Assembly (NCBI GenBank): GCA_964518635.1 | Contig: CAZFGK010000030.1 | Location: 1 to 23,588 of the forward strand | Direction of reading: 5' to 3' | Source of the DNA: CAZFGK01 sp964518635 | GTDB lineage: Bacteria > Zixibacteria > MSB-5A5 > GN15 > FEB-12 | Length of the DNA stretch: 23,588 nt | Shown here: one piece after another, positions 7,402 through 15,074 of the stretch | How the letters are laid out: every line of letters starts with the position of its first letter | Position numbering within the stretch: position 1 is the stretch's first letter | Position numbers and translations under genes: made by a program | Notes under the pieces: model-generated | Seen by the model: only the letters and a program-made list of their open reading frames with translations | Told to the model about the DNA's origin: nothing | Database searches by the model: none

Positions 7402-8002
7402 AACATTGCCTCCAAAACATACTGATCCGCTTTTCTCCGGGACTAAGCGAAAGGTGCTCTCACTTTTTTATCTGAACCCGGAGAGTGATTATAGCTTCGC
7501 CGAAGTTTCCAAATTGACCGGCACTAGGCAGGGTGCTGTACAGCGTGAATTAAGACTCCTTACAGACGGCGGGATTCTCGAACAGGAACGACGCGGAAGA
7601 TATAGCTCCTACCGCGTCAATACCGCCAACCCCATTTTCCCTGACTTGCGAAACCTGGTGATCAAGTCGTTCGGCCTCTCAAGTGAGATTGCGAAAGCTC
7701 TCGAACCAGTTAGAAAGAATATTCAGATCGCTGCCCTGTATGGTTCATACATACGCGATGCGCTGACCCCGAGAAGTGATATTGATCTTTTGATCGTGGG
7801 TCCAATTTCTTTCGCAAGGCTATCAAGTGCACTTACAAAGGCCGAATCAGTACTGCATCGGGAAATCAGTCCCGTGGTCTATTCTGCAGAGGAATTTTCA
7901 ACCAAGTCCCGTGAAGGAAACAACCTGATTCGTTCCCTGCTAAGAGAAAATCTTCACTTTCTGATTGGAAGCCAGGATGAGCTTAGACGACTGGCTGAAT
8001 AA
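7394..8002 (+). CDS. wHTH-nucleotidyltransferase antitoxin (MNT)
   Basis: The 202-residue protein joins an N-terminal winged HTH (about residues 12-80; FAEVSKLTGTRQGAVQRELR is the recognition region and RRGRYSSYRV the wing) to a minimal nucleotidyltransferase domain (about 105-200). The transferase signature is complete: LYGSYIRDALTPRSDIDLLIVG, with Gly117-Ser118 and Asp129-x-Asp131. In HEPN/MNT modules this partner neutralises the HEPN toxin, in studied cases by adding AMP. An in-frame ATG at 7373 precedes the predicted -10 box and cannot be the start if that promoter is right; ATG 7394 or TTG 7406 remain. It overlaps the HEPN gene by 26 nt. Confidence 0.85.
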   Translation: MGITLPPKHTDPLFSGTKRKVLSLFYLNPESDYSFAEVSKLTGTRQGAVQRELRLLTDGGILEQERRGRYSSYRVNTANPIFPDLRNLVIKSFGLSSEIAKALEPVRKNIQIAALYGSYIRDALTPRSDIDLLIVGPISFARLSSALTKAESVLHREISPVVYSAEEFSTKSREGNNLIRSLLRENLHFLIGSQDELRRLAE

Positions 8003-8417
8003 TCGCTGGCTGGAACTTCATCGAACAACCCCAGCAGAGATTGCAACGCTGCTTCGCAAAGCCGAAGAGGACATGCTATCTGCCAGACAGGAGGTGGTGT
8101 CGGCTGGATGGCGGCTCACTATGGCCTATACTTCAGCTCTGACCTCGGCCCGAATTGCGTTGTACGCCACCGGTTATCGACCTGGACGTGATCGTGAACA
8201 TGAACGAACGATAGATTCACTTGCATTGACTATCAGATTCCCAGACGAGCAGATTCGCCTCTTCCACCGAATTCGGAAGAAACGACACGTTAATGTTTAC
8301 GAAAGCAATTATGGAGCTACAGATGTTGAAGTCTTATCTGCTATTGAACTAGGAGTTGATCTATTACAGTCGATTCGAACCTGGCTCGGAGAGAATCATC
8401 CCGGTTTGATTAAATGA
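7977..8417 (+). CDS. HEPN-domain toxin partner
   Basis: The 146-residue, mostly helical protein has a HEPN-type motif near its end, FHRIRKKRHVNVYES, where Arg98-x5-His104 fits the Rx4-6H RNase signature. The preceding helices (LLRKAEEDMLSAR, AYTSALTSARIALYATGY) are typical of the four-helix HEPN bundle; the form resembles SAV_6107-like HEPN proteins. HEPN toxins cleave RNA in the cytoplasm. ATG 7977 with GGAA at 7967-7970 is preferred over the TTG at 7965. It overlaps the upstream MNT gene by 26 nt, so translation is coupled, as in toxin-antitoxin operons. The function is inferred from motif and gene order. Confidence 0.82.
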   Translation: MSLDDWLNNRWLELHRTTPAEIATLLRKAEEDMLSARQEVVSAGWRLTMAYTSALTSARIALYATGYRPGRDREHERTIDSLALTIRFPDEQIRLFHRIRKKRHVNVYESNYGATDVEVLSAIELGVDLLQSIRTWLGENHPGLIK

Positions 8418-8435
8418 TTAAGTTTTTTCGTGGTA

Positions 8436-8600
8436 GCGCGTCCCTTCAGGGCGCGTCTTGGTAGGCGACATACTCCATCACTGGAGGTCGGCTCCGTCTT
8501 CGGTGCCGACAATATCTCTCACCCCCAATCTTGCCGCCCTGAGCTTGTCGAAGGGTCTTCTCTTCGGTGCCCTAGGGCTAGCCCTGGAGTTTTTCTCTTG
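8436..8600 (+). repeat. Second repeat island downstream of the HEPN gene
   Basis: 8418-8717 has no convincing gene. It contains a hairpin at 8436-8455 (GCGCGTCCC / GGGCGCG), a repeat copy at 8537-8572 matching 133-166 except for a 2-nt insertion, and a perfect 12-nt palindrome AGGGCTAGCCCT at 8574-8585 followed by a T-rich run. The copy near 133 is likewise followed by a short palindrome (CCCATGG...CCATGGG), so the repeat unit seems to include a variable hairpin. The 81-codon frame at 8430-8675 is repeat sequence. Confidence 0.65.
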
Positions 8601-8604
8601 GTAG

Positions 8605-8633
8605 CCCTGAGCACCCGCTCAGGGTCTTTTCTT
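8605..8633 (+). terminator. Rho-independent terminator candidate
   Basis: An 8-bp perfect stem CCCTGAGC (8605-8612), loop ACCC, and GCTCAGGG (8617-8624) is followed by TCTTTTCTT. It suits termination of the HEPN/MNT operon, about 190 bp beyond its last stop. It is built from the same CCCTGAGC-type repeat sequence, so it may be a repeat that also terminates. Confidence 0.55.
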
Positions 8634-8741
8634 CCGCGATCGATCGCTTTCGTTGGGGGGCAAGTTCTCGGGTAACCTGGGCAAGACCACGGACCACACA
8701 GTGGAATTTGACTAACAGTGTCCAGTCAACAATGTTGTAAA

Positions 8742-9410
8742 ATGGGGAAAAGGCTATTCGACACACAATTCGCAATTGGTCGTGACAATTTCCGTCGATC
8801 AACAGTCTGGCGGTCGTGGGGCAAGAAAAGCGATGTCTATCTTGCGGCAATGCCACTTAGCCAGAAGATAAAGTTCAGCTTCCATGGACTGGACTACTGG
8901 AGCCACTCGTACACACGCGAATCAAATACTACTACTAGGAGGAATGCCCATGGGGTGCAAGTCAAACCTACTCGCGTAATACAGAAGCTTGTACCGGTTC
9001 AAAATCGAGGAGTCGGCATTTATCATCCTCTTCGGATTAGAATTCCGCATTCAGAACTAACAAGATCACAACCAATTGAAGACAAGCTCGTAGAATTGTT
9101 TGAGCCTCCAGGGATAGGTTGCTACGGGGAATTTGAAGCAATTTTCTTTGATAGTGCAAATCACTCTTGGAGGGACTGGCTAGGCAAGGTCAGAGATCGA
9201 TTCGAAATCGTTGTTCAACACCAAATGCCATTTGGAACCTATTTCATAATTTACGTTCGCAGCACTATGGATGCCGAAATGAGCACCCGAATAAACGTAG
9301 AAAGAAATCGAGTTCAGCTAATGGGTCGTGAGAAAGCATTGCTTGCGGCAGACATGCATGACGGCAGCCACCTCCTTATTGAACTCAATCTCAAGCCCGA
9401 CAAGTTCTAA
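8742..9410 (+). CDS. Hypothetical protein, WRxW / SDVYLA type
   Basis: I cannot assign a named family. The product (222 residues from ATG 8742, or 230 from GTG 8718) is soluble, with no signal peptide or membrane segment. Near the N-terminus STVWRSWGKKSDVYLAA followed by KIKFSFHG resembles uncharacterised proteins of similar layout known from actinobacteria, but this is from memory of pattern only. GTG 8718 lies inside an inverted repeat TTGACT/AGTCAA (8708-8713, 8724-8729) that could be regulatory, so ATG 8742 is favoured; neither has a clear ribosome site. It stands alone between a repeat island and the convergent rlmD gene (9-nt gap with a C-run), suggesting an accessory gene. Confidence 0.6.
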   Translation: MGKRLFDTQFAIGRDNFRRSTVWRSWGKKSDVYLAAMPLSQKIKFSFHGLDYWSHSYTRESNTTTRRNAHGVQVKPTRVIQKLVPVQNRGVGIYHPLRIRIPHSELTRSQPIEDKLVELFEPPGIGCYGEFEAIFFDSANHSWRDWLGKVRDRFEIVVQHQMPFGTYFIIYVRSTMDAEMSTRINVERNRVQLMGREKALLAADMHDGSHLLIELNLKPDKF

Positions 9411-9419
9411 TTCCCCCCC

Positions 9420-10847
9420 CTACCTCCTCAACACCCCGGCTATTTCAATATGCTTCGTATGCGGGAACATATCGACCGGGACAACGGGACCCAGAGAGTA
9501 CCCCGCATCGGCGAAGAGGCGCGCATCCCGTGCGAAGGTCGACGGATTACAGGAGATATAGCTGATCGTCTGCGGCATCGCCTCAATGATTGATTTAGTG
9601 ACATCCGGATGAAGCCCCGCTCGCGGCGGATCGAGAATCACCAGACTCGGCGAACTAGACGGATCGAGTTTTGCAGCTTTCAGAAAGCTCCGAACATCAT
9701 CACAGACAAATCGTGCATTGGTGACATTGTTCAACGTCGCATTCTCTTCCGCCGTGCGAATAGCGTCCGGTATCAACTCAACGCCGACCACTGAACGAAC
9801 CCGCTTCGCCAGAAGCAATCCAATCGCCCCACCACCGCAATAGAGATCGGCGACCGTATCATCTGGCGATGGCATCGCTAAATCAAATGCTGTTTCATAC
9901 AGTTTCGCTGCCTGACGGCTGTTCGTTTGAAAAAATGAATTCGCCCGTATGCGAAACTTCATGCCGAGCAGATCCTCTTCGATCCATCCCGGTCCAGTGA
10001 GCACTGTTTCGATCTCACCTGCGGCGATATTCGATTTCGTTCCATTCTGATTATGCACTATTGAACGAATCGATGGCACTCGTTCCATGAGATTCGCAAC
10101 GAGCACATCCAGATGCGGAATACTTCCGCGATTAGTCACCAGATTCACCAGCAATTCTCCGGACGAGGCAGCCTGTCTGAGGACAATGAAACGCATCAGA
10201 CCGTGATGCCCTTTCACATCATAGACCGGAATCTCATGCGTTCGCACCCAATCTCGAACAATATGCAGCACCTGATTCATCTCGACACTCGCCAGATGAC
10301 AATCTTCAATATCGAATATCCGGTCATATCGTCCGCGTTCGTGCATGCCGAGATTGAATCCCCCGCCTAGTGGCGCATGAAATGAGAACTCCATCTTGTT
10401 CCGATAACGGAATCGCAGTTCGCATCCGATGATTGGCCGGACATCGGCATCAGCGAAATTTCCAAGATGCACCAGACAATCCCGCACCTGTTGCTCTTTC
10501 CAGCGCAGTTGTTCGTCGTAGGCAAGCTCCTGCCATGCACATCCCCCACACTGCGCGGTATGATTGCACGGTGTCGGCACTCGCAGTGGAGAGGGTGTCA
10601 ATATCTCCTTCGCGAAACCTTCATAGTATTGCGGTTTGATTTTTGTGATGACTGCCGTGACACGTTCCCCCGGCAACCCGCGTGGCAGAAAGATCACGCG
10701 TCCGTCTACATGCCCGACTGCTTTTCCATCGAAGGCAAGTGACTCGAGTGTCACTTCGACCTCTTCCTGCTTCCGACGTGCAGGAAGTCGAATCGGCTGA
10801 TCAGTCGGCATCTCAGCCGATTCGTCGTTCACTTGCACGGCGCACAT
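9420..10847 (-). CDS. rlmD: RlmD/RumA-type 23S rRNA (uracil-C5)-methyltransferase
   Basis: This SAM-dependent enzyme forms 5-methyluridine in RNA. An N-terminal TRAM-like domain (about residues 28-85, LESLAFDGKAVGHVDGRVIFLPRGLPGE in part) precedes four iron-sulfur cysteines: Cys94, Cys100, Cys103 in PCNHTAQCGGC, and Cys183 in EDCHLA. The SAM site is DLYCGGGAIGLLLAKR, the substrate motif DPPRAGLHPDV, and the catalytic Cys is about residue 433 in ISCNPSTFARD. At 475 residues it is of normal size. The GTG/ATG choice is open: ATG 10847 overlaps the CDF gene by 19 nt, while ATG 10811 (residue 13) leaves a 17-nt gap. The exact uridine (1939, 747 or tRNA 54) cannot be decided by eye. It is the last gene of a five-gene operon. 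Confidence 0.9.
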   Translation of the reverse strand: MCAVQVNDESAEMPTDQPIRLPARRKQEEVEVTLESLAFDGKAVGHVDGRVIFLPRGLPGERVTAVITKIKPQYYEGFAKEILTPSPLRVPTPCNHTAQCGGCAWQELAYDEQLRWKEQQVRDCLVHLGNFADADVRPIIGCELRFRYRNKMEFSFHAPLGGGFNLGMHERGRYDRIFDIEDCHLASVEMNQVLHIVRDWVRTHEIPVYDVKGHHGLMRFIVLRQAASSGELLVNLVTNRGSIPHLDVLVANLMERVPSIRSIVHNQNGTKSNIAAGEIETVLTGPGWIEEDLLGMKFRIRANSFFQTNSRQAAKLYETAFDLAMPSPDDTVADLYCGGGAIGLLLAKRVRSVVGVELIPDAIRTAEENATLNNVTNARFVCDDVRSFLKAAKLDPSSSPSLVILDPPRAGLHPDVTKSIIEAMPQTISYISCNPSTFARDARLFADAGYSLGPVVPVDMFPHTKHIEIAGVLRR

Positions 10848-11725
10848 TGCAGCGCATCTGCGCAGGGTGTGGTTTCGATCTGAATCGTACTATGTCGAAT
10901 ACCAAATGTTTCAGTCAATCTGTTCCTCACGGTTTCTAGTAATCTTTCCGAATCTTGATCGGTGCTGACCAGATGCACCGAGAGGGAGCTTTCCGAACTG
11001 CTCAGCGACCAGATATGCAGATCATGCACAGACTGTACATTCGGAATCGCTGCTAATGCCCGTTCGATATCATCGAAACTCAGATGTTTCGGCACGGTAT
11101 TCAGCAGAATCATTACTGCTTCGCGAACAATTTGCCACGCGGCACCAACAACCATCAGTCCGATCAATCCTGACAGGATCGGATCAATCCAGCTGATATT
11201 AAACCAGAGCACACAAGCCGCGCCGATCAGCACAATAACCGACGAAAGAAAATCTGAGAGAAGATGCAGGAAGAGTGATCGAGTATTGAGTGAATGTTGG
11301 TGTCCGTGATGCATCAGAATCATCGAAAAGAGATTCACGAATAATCCGATTGCCGCTATGACAAAGAGAATCGTCGGATTCGAAATGACTCCCGGATGCT
11401 GCCATCGCCGCCATGCTTCCGCTAAAATAAATCCGGCGATAACAAGCAATGCCGCGGATGAGACCAGCGCACTGAGCACTTCGACACGATGGAATCCATA
11501 CGTTGATCGCTTGGTAGCAGGCAATTGTGACGCAGAGAGTGCAAAGATCGCGAGTCCGATTGCAGCAACATCAGAAAGATTGTGGACAGCGTCAGCAGTG
11601 AGCGCGAGAAATCCGGTAATCCATCCACCAATGAATTCCGCAACGGTGATGATGACATTGAGTCCGAGTGTCCACCAGAGTCGGGAGGAAGAGTGGGGAT
11701 GAGAGTGATTGTTCCCGTTACTCAT
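10829..11725 (-). CDS. CDF-family zinc/cation efflux protein (CzcD/ZitB type)
   Basis: This 298-residue inner-membrane antiporter has six hydrophobic segments between about residues 17 and 208. The metal-site motifs of cation diffusion facilitators are present: HNLSD (His48, Asp52, with Asp45 before) and HLLSD (His154, Asp158). The His-rich N-terminus (HSHPH) and loop MHHGHQH (138-144) are typical of zinc exporters. The cytoplasmic C-terminal domain (210-298) ends in a Cys cluster CADALQCAPC that could bind metal. ATG 11725 overlaps the end of the preceding gene by 8 nt, which supports translational coupling. Its first codons resemble those of that preceding gene (see findings). Confidence 0.93.
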   Translation of the reverse strand: MSNGNNHSHPHSSSRLWWTLGLNVIITVAEFIGGWITGFLALTADAVHNLSDVAAIGLAIFALSASQLPATKRSTYGFHRVEVLSALVSSAALLVIAGFILAEAWRRWQHPGVISNPTILFVIAAIGLFVNLFSMILMHHGHQHSLNTRSLFLHLLSDFLSSVIVLIGAACVLWFNISWIDPILSGLIGLMVVGAAWQIVREAVMILLNTVPKHLSFDDIERALAAIPNVQSVHDLHIWSLSSSESSLSVHLVSTDQDSERLLETVRNRLTETFGIRHSTIQIETTPCADALQCAPCK

Positions 11726-12443
11726 GTGTACTCGATATTATGAACCTGAGTGAATCGGTTCGTATCCGATTCGGCTTCTCATAGTCAACGCGATACATTG
11801 CGTATGTGAGTGGATTCAGCATGCTGGTAGAGACGTGAAGCCAATATGCACCCGGAGCAAGTGGGCTGTTTGTAACATATCTCAATGTGTCACCCATAAG
11901 GCTGGTTCCCAGCATTCCCGGCCGCTTGCGAGGCATACACACATACTCTCTTATCAACTCTCCTGTAGACCATACACACGGATAATCATATCGTGCTTGC
12001 CCCGCACATTGGAAATAGAATTGTCCGAAATCTTCCCGACCAAGAGGCAGGCGTGGTTCATTTTCCTTGAAAACGTACAGGCAATACTGACCAATGCTGA
12101 TGTCACAGGAACCCACATATGAACAGGTAGCTCCTGTCATCTCAAGCTCCATGTTTGAAATATTGGTCGTTTTGATCCCAAACATGGGGATCGACGTGCG
12201 ATCTTCGCCATCACGATAAGTTGAATCGAGTATGACGAACTCAACCATGAACCAATAGCCAAGTGCGGCGAGACTATCTTGTCGTTTGAGTTCACGCGAA
12301 AACTGTGAATAATCAATCTTTGACAGAGTACTTTTCGACCTACAGCTCAGCGAAATCAGTGCGAGCATGCAAAGAAGAATACTAATCGGAGTCAGGAACC
12401 CAAGAGCCCACCAAAAGCGAGAGGAGGAAGGGGGATGAGTCAC
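11718..12443 (-). CDS. Hypothetical lipoprotein-like secreted protein
   Basis: No family is recognised. From a GTG at 12443 the 241-residue product begins with a polar stretch (MTHPPSSSRFWW), then a hydrophobic segment ending LALISLSC, a plausible lipobox with Cys at residue 34. The rest is extracytoplasmic in character, with seven cysteines (CSYVGSCDISIGQYC cluster among them) and a short run GAYWLHVSTS similar in style to GKYWMVLNF of its upstream partner. The GTG overlaps the upstream stop by 4 nt (GTGA). The first 14 or so codons look like those of the CDF gene downstream, so the N-terminus may be borrowed. An envelope role with its partner is inferred. Confidence 0.65.
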   Translation of the reverse strand: MTHPPSSSRFWWALGFLTPISILLCMLALISLSCRSKSTLSKIDYSQFSRELKRQDSLAALGYWFMVEFVILDSTYRDGEDRTSIPMFGIKTTNISNMELEMTGATCSYVGSCDISIGQYCLYVFKENEPRLPLGREDFGQFYFQCAGQARYDYPCVWSTGELIREYVCMPRKRPGMLGTSLMGDTLRYVTNSPLAPGAYWLHVSTSMLNPLTYAMYRVDYEKPNRIRTDSLRFIISSTHE

Positions 12444-13636
12444 TGTGCGGTGAAATCCTCAAGGTCTAGCCAGATGGTATCAGTCGACGCTTGACCGATC
12501 CACCAATCACTTTGGTGTTCGCGCTCCTCGGTGGACTTGAAATTAAGAACCATCCAATATTTTCCAGAATCGAGGCCTGCTTCATGATAGAATTGAATCG
12601 GGAGCGAAGTGTAGGCAGAAAGTTTACTGCGATCTTTTTTCTTTTTGAAAGTTATTTCTCTACCGAAGCAACCGGATGATGATGTATCGTGTGAAAGACA
12701 GATCATTCCAGAAATCCGATTCGTATCACTGTCCCTCCCTATTGAAATCTCAAAAGAAGTCCCTAGAATTGGAGTGGTACTATTTACACACAGTGAAAAC
12801 GAACTTGGGTCAGGAAACGATACCCGAATAGGTCGCTCTTGTTGAATCTGGATGACGAATGGTCGAGACTTCCAGCCAATCTCGGGCATGATCCTGTTAA
12901 GATGTCCTCCAGAATTGTCCAAGTTAAGCCAAATCGAAATACTTGAAGTATCAGAACGATAGTATGGGTCAATGTAGGGTGTCCACTTCTGAAATTGCAG
13001 GAATGTCGAATCACAGAGGTAGTTCGCTTTTGAGGAATCAGTAGTGTGCGAAGACTCAGCGCACGACGATACTTTTTCACTCCTCTTAACTGCGATGACA
13101 TATGAACCGTCAAAGAGCTCAAATGGACTCTTCATCCTGAATGGACTGCTTTCAACCGAAACGAGAGAGTCACCAAGATTTCTGGCAGGCAGTATCACAC
13201 AATTGTTCTTCCGTGATTGATCTAAGGATATCTCAGGATAAATTGTAAGCCAACGCAAAGGGACCGAATCTTCTACCGCTCGTATCGAGATTTCATAGTC
13301 AGTTTCGAAATTATCATCCCACATAGAAATGGTAGAAAATTCGTCTTGGCTGCTGTTGGGTCGAGCCGTTTTGAGTAGTTTATTTTCAATATTGGATACC
13401 CGAACTCGTATTGAGGGAAAGGTAAAGAAATTATTATAGGTCGACCGCTTTTCCTCTTTCTCAAGATAAATCGAAACAACCGCTTGTACATTCTCCCTTA
13501 CTAGCACATCTGCACGCGCAATTGCTACTTTCTTTGGATCTGGGATTTGAGGAGATCTGGCGATTGAATTACTTGAAGGAGTCAGAGTCGTAGTAGTAAG
13601 AACAATGAAATTAAAAATGAATAAGTACCGCCTCAC
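12440..13636 (-). CDS. Hypothetical exported protein
   Basis: No family is recognised. The 398-residue product starts MRRYLFIFNFIVLTTTTL, a plausible signal peptide cleaved near SNSIA. The mature part is Ser/Thr-rich, predicted mostly beta, with no membrane segment; SGKYWMVLNF near residue 355 resembles the corresponding place in the next gene, hinting that the two form a pair. Base composition is visibly AT-richer than corC or rlmD around it, suggesting a later arrival. The GTG at 13636 lies 4 nt after the corC stop, with AGGAG about 9 nt upstream inside corC, so it is read as part of that operon; it overlaps the next gene by 4 nt. Confidence 0.7.
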   Translation of the reverse strand: MRRYLFIFNFIVLTTTTLTPSSNSIARSPQIPDPKKVAIARADVLVRENVQAVVSIYLEKEEKRSTYNNFFTFPSIRVRVSNIENKLLKTARPNSSQDEFSTISMWDDNFETDYEISIRAVEDSVPLRWLTIYPEISLDQSRKNNCVILPARNLGDSLVSVESSPFRMKSPFELFDGSYVIAVKRSEKVSSCAESSHTTDSSKANYLCDSTFLQFQKWTPYIDPYYRSDTSSISIWLNLDNSGGHLNRIMPEIGWKSRPFVIQIQQERPIRVSFPDPSSFSLCVNSTTPILGTSFEISIGRDSDTNRISGMICLSHDTSSSGCFGREITFKKKKDRSKLSAYTSLPIQFYHEAGLDSGKYWMVLNFKSTEEREHQSDWWIGQASTDTIWLDLEDFTAQ

Positions 13637-13640
13637 TTCC

Positions 13641-14960
13641 CTACTCCTCTACTTCCGCCTCCGACACCCGCTCTACTTTCAATCGCACAATTCGATTTTT
13701 CTCCGTCGCCAGCACGGTCAAGACCGCATCGCCAATCGTGATCGATTCATGCTTCTGCGGCAGTTTCCCCGCCTCTTCCATATAAAGACCAGCGATGGTA
13801 TCTACATCATCAACCGGCAGATTCGTCCCGATCAGATTATTCACTTCCCCCGGCCAGACATGCCCCTCCACATACGCGACCTGATCAGAATGTTTGGTAA
13901 TCGACGGCTGCTCGGCATCATACTCATCCTGAATCTCGCCAACGAGCTCTTCGAGAACATCCTCAAGCGTTACAATTCCGGCCGTGCCACCAAACTCATC
14001 AAGCACAATCGCCATATGATTCTTCCCGCGTCTAAACTGCAACAGCAGCGTCGCGAGTGGCATCGACTCGGGCACAAACAAAGGGGGACGGATGTACGAA
14101 GAAAAAGTAGTCGGCTGCTGACCGCTGCCAAGATCGCGCAGCAGGTCTTTGACATTGAGAATTCCAATGACATGATCGATTGTTTTGTCGAATACGGGAT
14201 AGCGGCTGTACCCTTCACTCACGATCATCTTGCGAATGTCATCAATGTTAGTGTGCTGCTCAATACCGGTGACATCGGTGCGCGGGCGCATCGCACGGCG
14301 GACATTTGAATCAGAGAATTTGAATACTGACTTGATCAGTTGCTGTTCGGTCGAATCGAAAATCCCTTTTTCTGCCCCTTCGACAATCATCTGGTTGATC
14401 TCTTCTTCGCTGACATGATCATGCAGCGGCAATTTCTTGATTCCACCCACGCGAACAATGCCACGCGCAATCCAGCTGAATGTCTTCGCAAAGATCGAGG
14501 TGATACTGATGAAAACGGAGACCAGCGGCGACATCGCGCCGGCATATTTTTCAGGATTGGCAAGGGCGATATACTTCGGAACAAGTTCACCGAAAATGAC
14601 CGAGAGGATCGTGATAATAAGGGTGACGATGACCAGCGACAACGGACGCGCAAACTGAGCAACTAGCTCGTACTGCGATGCACCCAATGCTACGGTCATC
14701 TTGTCGATAATCGTCGCACCGGAGAATACTCCCAGCAGAGCACCAAACAGGGTAATCCCCACCTGTATTGCTGCAAGAAAGTGTTCGGGGTTATCGCGAA
14801 GTTTGAGCGCACTTGCCGCACCGAATTTCTTTTGACGTAACCGTTCTCGCAAACGCGTCATCCGACTCGCGATGATCGAGAATTCGGCGAGTACAAAGAA
14901 ACCGTTCGCCCCGACTAGAATGATTATGGCTATTGATTCCAGCCAAAGGCCGTCTGACAT
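13641..14960 (-). CDS. CorC/HlyC-family membrane protein with CBS pair
   Basis: The 439-residue protein has the standard hemolysin-C/CorC layout. A DUF21 (CNNM) transmembrane region occupies about residues 8-180 (AIIILVGANGFFVLAEFSIIASRM; a second part with IFGELVPKYIALANPE). Two CBS domains follow at about 200-325 (MRPRTDVTGIE, GYSRYPVFD, GILNVKDLL, MAIVLDEFGGTAGIVTLEDVLEELVGEI) and a CorC_HlyC domain at about 345-430. Relatives act in magnesium or cobalt transport or resistance; 'hemolysin' is a historical label. ATG 14960 gives the usual N-terminus. It heads the operon that runs to rlmD, and the cation exporter in the same operon fits a shared ion-homeostasis theme. Confidence 0.92.
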   Translation of the reverse strand: MSDGLWLESIAIIILVGANGFFVLAEFSIIASRMTRLRERLRQKKFGAASALKLRDNPEHFLAAIQVGITLFGALLGVFSGATIIDKMTVALGASQYELVAQFARPLSLVIVTLIITILSVIFGELVPKYIALANPEKYAGAMSPLVSVFISITSIFAKTFSWIARGIVRVGGIKKLPLHDHVSEEEINQMIVEGAEKGIFDSTEQQLIKSVFKFSDSNVRRAMRPRTDVTGIEQHTNIDDIRKMIVSEGYSRYPVFDKTIDHVIGILNVKDLLRDLGSGQQPTTFSSYIRPPLFVPESMPLATLLLQFRRGKNHMAIVLDEFGGTAGIVTLEDVLEELVGEIQDEYDAEQPSITKHSDQVAYVEGHVWPGEVNNLIGTNLPVDDVDTIAGLYMEEAGKLPQKHESITIGDAVLTVLATEKNRIVRLKVERVSEAEVEE

Positions 14961-14969
14961 ATCTGGCGG

Positions 14970-15010
14970 TTAATAAACAAAGAAAACCCGGCATCAGCAA
15001 ATGCCGGGTT
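14970..15010 (-). terminator. Rho-independent terminator of htpX
   Basis: A 10-bp perfect stem AACCCGGCAT (14985-14994) / ATGCCGGGTT (15001-15010) with a 6-nt loop is followed, on the minus strand, by TTTTCTTTGTTTATT. It lies between the htpX stop and the corC start, so it ends htpX transcription and separates the two units. Confidence 0.85.
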
Positions 15011-15074
15011 CGTATTTATTTTCAAGCCCTTTTGGGAAGGAATCCGCGGTCGGAGCCGCTAAACTCCCGAATTC

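Noticed and set aside
7277..7420. N-terminal extension of the HIT gene to 7420
   Set aside because: Would encode the operator repeats as protein (THFGYNCTHFGYK) and exceed the family N-terminus, which starts at the RLWAPWR motif.
8430..8675. 81-codon open frame on the plus strand
   Set aside because: Repeat translation again, overlapping hairpins and a terminator.
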